The translations under genes and the position numbers were made by a program. A model generated the notes under the pieces. The model did no database searches. It had not been told where the DNA came from and saw only the letters and a list, made by a program, of their open reading frames with translations. Below are positions 1 to 5,919 of a stretch of 10,256 nucleotides of DNA, piece after piece (the first letter of the stretch is position 1; each line of letters opens with the position of its first letter). The DNA comes from Pseudomonadota bacterium (GTDB taxonomy: Bacteria > Pseudomonadota > Alphaproteobacteria > Rhizobiales > Hyphomicrobiaceae), in assembly GCA_021816505.1 (NCBI GenBank), contig JAKAXS010000068.1:1-10256 (forward strand), read 5' to 3'.

Positions 1-455
1 ACGACGCGCTTGATCGTGGCTGCGTCGTGCAACGGCTTCAACACGACCACGAGTTGCGCGGTCGAGCAGTTGGGGTTGGCGATGATGTTCTTCTTGGTGT
101 AGCCGCGAATGGCCTCCGGGTTCACCTCGGGCACGACCAGCGGCACGTCCTGGTCGTAGCGCCAGCACGACGAGTTATCGATCACGATGCAGCCCGTCGC
201 GCCGATGCGCGGCGACCATTCCTTCGATACCGCCGACCCGGCAGACATCAGGCAGAAATCGGCCTTCGAGAAATCGAACTGGTCGAGCGCCAGGCATTTG
301 AGCGTCTTGTCGCCGAACGACACTTCCGTGCCGAGCGAACGGCGCGAAGCGATCGGATAGATCTCGTCGATCGGAAAATTCCGCTCGGCGAGAACGTTCA
401 GCATTTCGCGGCCCACGTTGCCCGTGGCGCCCACGACGGCGACCTTGTAGCCCAT
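1..455 (-). CDS. asd: Aspartate-semialdehyde dehydrogenase, N-terminal part (runs off the left edge)
   Basis: The enzyme makes L-aspartate 4-semialdehyde from aspartyl-4-phosphate with NADPH in the cytoplasm. This is the branch step towards lysine/diaminopimelate, threonine and methionine. The minus strand reads 151 complete codons from the ATG at 455-453 and the gene continues beyond base 1. Visible family marks are the NADP-binding loop GATGNVG at residues 9-15, DNSS at 93-96, VPLVVPEVN at 104-112, and NPNCSTAQLV at 127-136, which contains the catalytic Cys130. The dimerisation and C-terminal catalytic parts lie outside the window. No strong Shine-Dalgarno precedes the start, but the first residues (MGYKVAVVGATGNVG) fit the family exactly, so this start is secure. 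It is divergent from the secreted-protein gene at 646 and is preceded by an inverted-repeat cluster at 485-514. Identity is very likely; nothing in the visible part suggests damage. Confidence 0.95.
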   Translation of the reverse strand, partial: MGYKVAVVGATGNVGREMLNVLAERNFPIDEIYPIASRRSLGTEVSFGDKTLKCLALDQFDFSKADFCLMSAGSAVSKEWSPRIGATGCIVIDNSSCWRYDQDVPLVVPEVNPEAIRGYTKKNIIANPNCSTAQLVVVLKPLHDAATIKRV

Positions 456-484
456 GTCAGATGTCCAGTTTTGCAAAGACGAAC

Positions 485-514
485 GAGCGGCCAATCGCCG
501 CTCAGGATGAGCGG
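485..514 (-). promoter_or_regulatory. Alternating inverted repeats in the asd leader / divergent intergenic region
   Basis: The plus strand reads GAGCGG (485-490), a 7-nt spacer, CCGCTCA (498-504), GGA, then TGAGCGG (508-514). The middle arm can pair perfectly with either flank: a 7-bp stem with a 3-nt loop on one side, or a 6-bp stem with a 7-nt loop on the other. The two pairings exclude each other. The element lies 30-60 bp upstream of the asd start and about 130 bp upstream of the gene at 646. It could be an operator bound by a dimeric protein or a folding leader in the asd transcript. The repeats are seen directly; the role is inference. No convincing -35/-10 pair is visible here, although TTGAAA on the minus strand at 544-539 is a weak -35 candidate. 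Confidence 0.35.
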
Positions 515-645
515 ACACTTAACTGTCGTCCGTCCGCCTTTCAAGGTTCTTTCATGCCGCGCCGGAGGGGCCTCACCCCGTCACAATCGCGTGGCAAGTC
601 ATGAAAGCCGCTGCCGGCGGTGACCCGGCCCGGAGATTTGGTCCC

Positions 646-1080
646 ATGTCGCGTTCGATTGCCGTCCTGCTGTCGTTTACCATCTGCGCGCCCATCCCGG
701 CGCTGGCCCTGTCGCAGTGGATGGGCGAAAGCGCCCTCAATCAGGCCTTCTCCGGCAAGACCATCGAGGGCCATTACGCCGACGGCGCGAAGTTCGTGGA
801 GCGTTACGACGGCGACGGCCGGCTCAACTACAAGGATGACAAGCGCGAAACGCAGGGCCGCTGGTCGCTGCAGGCCGGTTCGTTCTGCACGATCTACGAT
901 GCCGACCCGTCGGGCGGCTGCTACCGCGTGCAGCGGGTCAGCGAAAACTGCTTCGAGTTCTACTTCGCCGCGCGCACCGTCGAGGAAGCGCAGGCCGCCC
1001 CCAGCGACAGGCCTTCCTGGACCGCCCGCGGCTGGATCAAGGGCGAGCCGGCCACCTGCGCGGACGACGTCGGCGTGTAG
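646..1080 (+). CDS. Small secreted/periplasmic protein of unknown function, 144 aa
   Basis: I do not recognise a named function. From the ATG at 646 the protein is 144 residues with a clear Sec signal peptide (MSRSIAVLLS..., probable cleavage after ALA at residue 21), leaving a mature protein of about 123 residues. The mature part holds four cysteines (C81, C92, C102, C138), which could form two disulphides in the periplasm. It also has a core reading FSGKTIEGHYADGAKF, then a GRW..., FCTIYD, GGCYRV and NCFEFYF series. From memory this resembles conserved short hypothetical proteins of rhizobia, but no domain name can be given safely. An in-frame ATG at 601 would add 15 residues that spoil the signal peptide. 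The GGAG at 632-635, 10 bases before 646, supports the later start. It lies between asd and pyc, is divergent from asd, and is followed by a terminator-like structure before pyc. It is probably a real gene because it has a signal peptide, an RBS and a protein-like composition. Confidence 0.77.
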   Translation: MSRSIAVLLSFTICAPIPALALSQWMGESALNQAFSGKTIEGHYADGAKFVERYDGDGRLNYKDDKRETQGRWSLQAGSFCTIYDADPSGGCYRVQRVSENCFEFYFAARTVEEAQAAPSDRPSWTARGWIKGEPATCADDVGV

Positions 1081-1099
1081 CAACAAGTTCTCATCGAGA

Positions 1100-1124
1100 A
1101 GCGGTTTCCGCTGGCGCGGTTTTT
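1100..1124 (+). terminator. Terminator-like hairpins with T-run between the secreted-protein gene and pyc
   Basis: Two overlapping hairpins are visible. The first is AGCGG (1100-1104), TTT, CCGCT (1108-1112). The second is CCGC (1108-1111), TGGC, GCGG (1116-1119), followed at once by five T residues (1120-1124). The second has the form of a short rho-independent terminator, and the first would compete with it for the same CCGC arm. The stems are short (4-5 bp), so strength is uncertain. It starts 20 bp after the stop at 1080 and ends 45 bp before pyc, so the simplest reading is the end of the upstream transcript. Confidence 0.4.
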
Positions 1125-1169
1125 GGTCTAAAGATTTGACCAGCGCCCACCGCTTTCGACCAAGGTCCA

Positions 1170-4100
1170 ATGCCCAAGATTCGCCGTCTGCTCGTTGCCA
1201 ACCGCTCCGAGATCGCCATCCGCGTGTTTCGCGCCGCGACTGAACTCGATATCGAGACCGTCGCCGTTTACGCGGAGGAGGACAAGCTCTCGCTCCACCG
1301 CTTCAAGTCGGATGAAGCCTATCTGATCGGACGCGGCCCGCATCTGGAACGTCCGCTCGGGCCGCTCGAATCCTATCTCTCCATTCCGGAGATCATCCGC
1401 GTCGCCACCGCCGCCAAGGTCGACGCCATTCACCCGGGCTACGGCTTCCTGTCGGAAAGCCCGGAATTCGCCGAGGCCTGCGCCGAGGCCGGCATCATCT
1501 TCATCGGCCCGCAACCTTCGACCCTGCGCACGCTCGGCAACAAGGTCGATGCACGCAACCTCGCCATCTCCATCGGCGTGCCGGTGATGCCCGCGACCGA
1601 CCCGCTTCCCGACGATCCCAAGAAGATCAAGGAACTGGCCAAGGGCGTCGGCTATCCGGTGATGCTCAAGGCATCCTGGGGCGGCGGCGGCCGCGGCATG
1701 CGTCCCATCGAGGACGAGAGCATCCTGATCGACAGCGTCACGTCCGCCAAGCGCGAGGCAAAGTCCGCGTTCGGCAAGGACGACGTCTACCTGGAAAAAC
1801 TCGTCCGCCGCGCCCGCCACGTCGAGGTGCAGATCCTCGGGGATCGCGCGGGCAACATCGTGCATCTGTTCGAGCGCGACTGCACGATCCAGCGCCGCAA
1901 CCAGAAAGTCGTCGAGCGCGCGCCCGCGCCCTATCTCGACAGCGATCAGCGGCACGGCTTGTGCGAAGCCGCCATCAAGATCGGCAAGGCGACGAACTAC
2001 GTCGGCGCCGGCACGGTCGAGTTCCTCATGGATGCCGATAACGGCAAGTTCTATTTCATCGAGGTCAACCCGCGCATCCAGGTAGAGCACACGGTAACCG
2101 AGGTCGTCACCGGCCTCGATATCGTGAAGGCGCAGATCCGCATCGCCGAGGGCGGCCGCATCGGCAAGCGCGCCGAGACGGGCATTCCCACGCAGAAGCA
2201 GATCTCGCTCAACGGCCACGCCCTGCAGTGCCGCATCACGACCGAGAACCCGGAAAACAACTTCATGCCGGACTATGGCCGCATCACCGCCTATCGCGGT
2301 GCCATGGGCTTCGGCATCCGCATCGACGGCGGCACGGCCTATTCGGGCGCCGTCGTCACGCGCTTCTACGATCCCATGCTGGAGAAGGTGACGGCCTGGG
2401 CGCCGACGTCGGGCGAAGCCATCGACCGCATGCGCCGCGCGCTCGAGGAGTATCGCATCCGCGGCGTGGCGACGAACCTGCCGTTCCTGGAAGCCGTCCT
2501 GGCGCATCCCAAGTTCCGCGCCAACGAGGCGACGACCCGCTTCATCGACGAGACGCCGGAACTGTTCGCCTTCACCAAGCGTCGCGACCGCGCCACGAAG
2601 CTCTTGAGCTGGATCGCCGACGTCACCGTCAACGGTCATCCCGAAACCAAGGGCCGGTCGAAGCCGCCGGCATCGTCCCTGCCGCTGACGCCGCCGCTGT
2701 TCCGCCGCGAACCGGAGGAGGGCACGCGCCAGCTGCTGGCAAAGCTCGGGCCGAAGAAGTTCGCGCAGTGGATGAAGGACCAGAAGCGCGTCCTCATCAC
2801 CGATACCTCGATGCGCGACGCGCACCAGTCGCTGCTTGCCACCCGCTGCCGCACGTACGACATCGTCGCCGCCGCCGAGGCCTACAGCCGCGGCACGCCG
2901 CAGATGTTCTCGCTCGAATGCTGGGGCGGTGCCACGTTCGACGTCGCCATGCGCTTTCTGTCGGAAGACCCGTGGGAACGGCTGACCGAGATCCGCGAGG
3001 CGGTACCCAACATCATGACGCAGATGCTGGTGCGCGGCGCCAACGGCGTCGGCTACACCACCTATCCCGACAACGTCGTGCGCTACTTCATCGAGCAGGC
3101 GGCCCACGCCGGAATGGACCTGTTCCGCATCTTCGACTGCCTCAACTGGGTGGAGCAGATGCGCGTCTCGATCGACGCGATCCTGGACAACGGCAAGCTG
3201 TGCGAAGGCGCGCTCTGCTACACTGGCGACATCCTCGATCCCAACCGCGCCAAGTACGATCTGAAATACTACGTGGGCCTCGCCAAGGAGCTGGAGCAGG
3301 CGGGCGTCCACATCCTCGGCATCAAGGACATGGCGGGTCTGCTGAAGCCCGCCGCCGCGCGCGTACTGGTCAAGGCGCTGAAGGAAGCGACCGACCTGCC
3401 GATCCACTTCCACACGCACGATACGTCCGGCATGGCCGGCGCTTCGCTGCTGGCGGCCATCGACGCCGGCGTCGATGCGGTCGATGCGGCGATGGACGCC
3501 ATGTCCGGCACCACCTCGCAGCCGTGCCTGGGCTCGCTCGTCGAGGCCCTGCGCCATACCGAGCGCGACACGGGCCTCGATCCCGATGCCGTGCGCCGCA
3601 TCTCGTTCTACTGGGAAGCGGTTCGCGCCCGCTACGCCGGTTTCGAGAGCGACCAGAAGAGCGGCGCGTCGGAAGTCTATCTGCACGAGATGCCGGGCGG
3701 GCAGTTCACCAACCTGAAGGAACAGGCACGCGCGCTGGGCCTGGAAGCACGTTGGCAGGATGTCGCCAAGGCCTATCGCGAGGCTAACGACATGTTCGGC
3801 GACATCATCAAGGTCACGCCGTCGTCGAAGGTGGTGGGCGACATGGCGCTGATGATGGTCAGCCAGAACATCACCGCCAAGGATGTGATGGACCCGGCGC
3901 GCGACGTCGCCTTCCCGGGCAGCGTCGTGGACATGATGCGCGGCGAACTCGGCCAGCCTCCCGGCGGATGGCCCAAGGCGCTTCAGGCGAAAGTCCTGGG
4001 CGACGAAAAGCCGATCGAAGGCCGCCCCGGCGCGTTGCTGGAACCGGCCAATCTCGTCTCGGTCCGTGCCGAGGCGGAAAAGAAGTGCGGCCGCCGCCTC

Positions 4101-4637
4101 ACCGAGCAGGAGCTGGCGAGCTACCTGATGTACCCGCGCATCTTCACCGAGTTCGCGGCCATCTCGCGCAAGTTCGGCCCCGTCTCCGTGCTGCCGACGC
4201 CCGTGTTCTTCTACGGCATGTCGCCGGGCGACGAGATAACGGTGGAACTGGAGGCCGGCAAGAACCTCGTCATCCTGCTGCAGACCATCGGCGATACGGA
4301 CGACGAAGGCCAGGTCCGCGTCTTCTTCGAGTTGAACGGCCAGCCGCGCGTCATCAAGGTGCCGAACCGCTCGGTCGCCGCCAAGACGCTGACGCGCCGC
4401 AAGGCAGACGACGGCAACGACGCGCACATTGCGGCGCCGTTCCCGGGCACGGTCTCGTCCGTGGCTGTGAAGGAAAGCCAACGCGTGCGCGCCGGCGACG
4501 TGCTGATGACGCTGGAGGCCATGAAGATGGAAACAGCGCTTCGCGCACCCGCCGCCGGCATCGTGAAACAGATCCTCGTCAACCCCGGCAACATCATCGA
4601 CGCCAAGGATCTGCTGATGGTGGTCGATCCCGCCTGA
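1170..4637 (+). CDS. pyc: Pyruvate carboxylase, complete single-chain enzyme, 1155 aa
   Basis: The biotin enzyme carboxylates pyruvate to oxaloacetate using ATP and bicarbonate, replenishing the TCA cycle from the cytoplasm. All modules are present in order. Biotin carboxylase spans roughly residues 4-455, with the glycine-rich ATP-grasp loop GGGGRGM at 171-177, ERDCTIQRRNQK at 235-246 and the active-site stretch FIEVNPRIQVEHT at 296-308. Carboxyltransferase spans about 540-810, with the metal ligand Asp550 in TSMRDAHQS, the carboxylated lysine Lys719 in GIKDMAG, and HFHTHD with ligands His748 and His750. A conserved carboxylase domain follows, then the C-terminal biotinyl domain with EAMKM at 1116-1120, where Lys1119 (codon 4524-4526) carries biotin. 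The length matches the alpha4-type family norm. An AAGG at 1162-1165 is a modest ribosome site for the ATG at 1170, and MPKIRRLLVANRSEIA is the expected N-terminus. Nothing is missing. The linker around residues 494-520 is the least family-like part. Confidence 0.98.
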   Translation: MPKIRRLLVANRSEIAIRVFRAATELDIETVAVYAEEDKLSLHRFKSDEAYLIGRGPHLERPLGPLESYLSIPEIIRVATAAKVDAIHPGYGFLSESPEFAEACAEAGIIFIGPQPSTLRTLGNKVDARNLAISIGVPVMPATDPLPDDPKKIKELAKGVGYPVMLKASWGGGGRGMRPIEDESILIDSVTSAKREAKSAFGKDDVYLEKLVRRARHVEVQILGDRAGNIVHLFERDCTIQRRNQKVVERAPAPYLDSDQRHGLCEAAIKIGKATNYVGAGTVEFLMDADNGKFYFIEVNPRIQVEHTVTEVVTGLDIVKAQIRIAEGGRIGKRAETGIPTQKQISLNGHALQCRITTENPENNFMPDYGRITAYRGAMGFGIRIDGGTAYSGAVVTRFYDPMLEKVTAWAPTSGEAIDRMRRALEEYRIRGVATNLPFLEAVLAHPKFRANEATTRFIDETPELFAFTKRRDRATKLLSWIADVTVNGHPETKGRSKPPASSLPLTPPLFRREPEEGTRQLLAKLGPKKFAQWMKDQKRVLITDTSMRDAHQSLLATRCRTYDIVAAAEAYSRGTPQMFSLECWGGATFDVAMRFLSEDPWERLTEIREAVPNIMTQMLVRGANGVGYTTYPDNVVRYFIEQAAHAGMDLFRIFDCLNWVEQMRVSIDAILDNGKLCEGALCYTGDILDPNRAKYDLKYYVGLAKELEQAGVHILGIKDMAGLLKPAAARVLVKALKEATDLPIHFHTHDTSGMAGASLLAAIDAGVDAVDAAMDAMSGTTSQPCLGSLVEALRHTERDTGLDPDAVRRISFYWEAVRARYAGFESDQKSGASEVYLHEMPGGQFTNLKEQARALGLEARWQDVAKAYREANDMFGDIIKVTPSSKVVGDMALMMVSQNITAKDVMDPARDVAFPGSVVDMMRGELGQPPGGWPKALQAKVLGDEKPIEGRPGALLEPANLVSVRAEAEKKCGRRLTEQELASYLMYPRIFTEFAAISRKFGPVSVLPTPVFFYGMSPGDEITVELEAGKNLVILLQTIGDTDDEGQVRVFFELNGQPRVIKVPNRSVAAKTLTRRKADDGNDAHIAAPFPGTVSSVAVKESQRVRAGDVLMTLEAMKMETALRAPAAGIVKQILVNPGNIIDAKDLLMVVDPA

Positions 4638-4653
4638 GCTGACGAATAAGCGC

Positions 4654-4674
4654 GCGCGGCGACACGCACCGCGC
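4654..4674 (+). terminator. Possible pyc terminator hairpin
   Basis: GCGCGG (4654-4659) and CCGCGC (4669-4674) form a perfect 6-bp GC stem with a 9-nt loop, 17 bp after the pyc stop. No good T-run follows, only CTTTG a few bases later, so a true intrinsic terminator is unproven. An alternative pairing of AGCGCG (4649-4654) with CGCGCT (4670-4675) is also possible. The rest of the 136-bp gap up to the AraC gene holds an AT-rich TATAAA at 4703-4708 that could be a -10 element, without a well-spaced -35. Confidence 0.3.
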
Positions 4675-4773
4675 TAGGGCCTTTGCGGAATGCAGCAATC
4701 CGTATAAAAACTAATGAGCGGATCGGCGTTGGCATGCCTTGTCCGTGGCGACTCTCACGCTGCACCGTGATCC

Positions 4774-5784
4774 ATGACCGCAAAAATTCCACGCTCCGTT
4801 CTAGACACCAAATCCCTGTCGCGTGCCAAGGCTCTCAGCGCATGGGAAGAAAATATCGGCGTGATGTACGGCATCCGCCTTGTAGACAAGGCCTCCGACG
4901 ACTTCTTCGCGAAGGTCGATGCCTATCAGTTTGAAACGCTTATGCTCGGCGAATGCCAGACCGTCGCGCAGAGCTATGAGCGCTCACGCTTCCGCATCAG
5001 CCGCGACTTGATCGATTGCTACGCCATCCAGCTCCAGGAAAAGGGCGCATGGACCCGGCGTGACAACGGCGACGAGGCGAGCGGCGGCGACATTCTTGTT
5101 CTGGACAAGGCTCAACCGCAGTCCATCGCGATGACCGACAGTACGACCTTGCACCTGTTCGTGCCGCGCGCCGTGCTGGCGCCGTTGCTTTCCGAGCCCG
5201 ATGCGCACAACATGCAGGTTCTGCGCGCCAGCACGCCGCTTGCGTCGCTGTTGCGCGGTCACGTGCACAATCTGTGGCGGAATGCGGCGCATCTGGACAT
5301 CGACGAGGCGGCAGGCGTCGTTCAACCAACCGTGCAGCTCATCGCTGCCGCCATGAATGGGCGCGTCGCGCCTGAAACCCTTAATGGCATCGATACCGCA
5401 CTGGGCGGGGCCGTCCGCCGTTACGTCAACCGCGCCGCACTCGACCCAGACCTCTCGGTCGACGTTGTCGCGAAAGCCTTCGGCATCTCCAAACGCAAGA
5501 CCTACTACCTGTTCCAGGCCTATGATGGCTTCGAAGCCTACGTGCGCAGGCAGCGGCTCCGTCTGGTGCATGCGGCCTTGCGCAGCTCCGCATACGCCGG
5601 CACGTCCATCACAGACCTCGCCGAGGCGCATGGTTTTACGCAGCGCAAGAATTTCAACGACGCCTTCCGCAAAGCCTACGGCATGACACCCAGTCAAGTG
5701 CGCGAACTTGCGCGGCAAGGCGCAAGTGATTCGCCGGATTCGCCCGGCTCGGCCCGCTGGCGCGACTGGATTGCCGGCATGTAG
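4774..5784 (+). CDS. AraC/XylS-family transcriptional regulator, 336 aa
   Basis: This is a DNA-binding regulator of the AraC/XylS family. The C-terminal part (about residues 225-315) carries the twin helix-turn-helix. The first HTH lies around LSVDVVAKAFGISKRKTYY (227-245). The second runs through SITDLAEAHGFTQRKNFNDA (278-297) and ends in the family hallmark FRKAYGMTPSQVR (298-310). The N-terminal part (about 20-200) looks like the cupin-like AraC_binding_2 type sensing region, with a GGDILVLD stretch at 104-111 and a W-containing start (SAWEENIG, 22-29). The ligand is unknown. The ATG at 4774 is chosen because the N-terminal W motif belongs to the domain; the in-frame ATG at 4864 would cut it off. 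No strong Shine-Dalgarno is visible. A TATAAA at 4703-4708 may be part of its promoter. It lies 135 bp upstream of the autotransporter on the same strand, with direct repeats between them, so it probably controls that gene. This is inference from context. Confidence 0.93.
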   Translation: MTAKIPRSVLDTKSLSRAKALSAWEENIGVMYGIRLVDKASDDFFAKVDAYQFETLMLGECQTVAQSYERSRFRISRDLIDCYAIQLQEKGAWTRRDNGDEASGGDILVLDKAQPQSIAMTDSTTLHLFVPRAVLAPLLSEPDAHNMQVLRASTPLASLLRGHVHNLWRNAAHLDIDEAAGVVQPTVQLIAAAMNGRVAPETLNGIDTALGGAVRRYVNRAALDPDLSVDVVAKAFGISKRKTYYLFQAYDGFEAYVRRQRLRLVHAALRSSAYAGTSITDLAEAHGFTQRKNFNDAFRKAYGMTPSQVRELARQGASDSPDSPGSARWRDWIAGM

Positions 5785-5795
5785 GGCCGTTTTTT
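5775..5795 (+). terminator. Short hairpin and T6 run at the AraC-regulator stop codon
   Basis: CGGC (5775-5778) pairs with GCCG (5786-5789) across a 7-nt loop containing the TAG stop, and six T residues (5790-5795) follow directly. This has the form of a rho-independent terminator overlapping the end of the regulator gene, though the 4-bp stem is weak. If active, it would separate regulator transcription from the autotransporter and require a promoter of its own for the latter in 5796-5919. Confidence 0.38.
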
Positions 5796-5863
5796 GCATT
5801 GAGCGCCGCAGCTCTCTGCACTCAGCGCCGCAAACGCGCTCCGACTGGTGATCGCCGCTCAAT
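5796..5863 (+). promoter_or_regulatory. 22-bp-spaced direct repeats plus inverted copy: candidate AraC-type operator
   Basis: GCATTGAGCGCCGCA (5796-5810) recurs as GCACTCAGCGCCGCA (5818-5832), matching at 13 of 15 bases with a 22-bp period, about two helical turns. A third, inverted copy is at 5853-5863 (CGCCGCTCAAT, whose complement ATTGAGCGGCG matches the first copy at 10 of 11 bases). AraC-family proteins classically bind direct repeats spaced about two turns apart upstream of the genes they activate. These lie between the AraC-type gene and the autotransporter, 57-124 bp before the autotransporter start. The repeats are seen directly; binding is inferred. No clear -35/-10 pair is visible in 5864-5919. 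Confidence 0.45.
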
Positions 5864-5919
5864 TCCACAGCCCCCTGAGTTATCCCGGTTGAACACGTGA
5901 GGGATGCAGCGGGGGCAGC

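Noticed and set aside
27..623. A 198-codon plus-strand frame at the left edge
   Set aside because: It overlaps asd on the opposite strand, and the asd motifs (GATGNVG, NCSTAQ) decide the coding strand.
1128..4481. A 1117-codon open frame on the minus strand opposite pyc
   Set aside because: It is exactly antisense to a certain gene. The product is low-complexity in R, D, A, V, L and H with no domain, as expected from GC-biased codon use leaving no stops on the opposite strand.
4683..4934. An 83-codon frame upstream of and overlapping the AraC-type gene
   Set aside because: Arginine-rich, no motif, overlaps the regulator start in another frame, no ribosome site.
4977..4986. Palindrome TGAGCGCTCA inside the AraC-type gene, similar to the intergenic TGAGCG elements
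   Set aside because: It lies in coding sequence encoding ordinary residues; one short palindrome can occur by chance. It is kept only as a caution that TGAGCG is not restricted to intergenic DNA.
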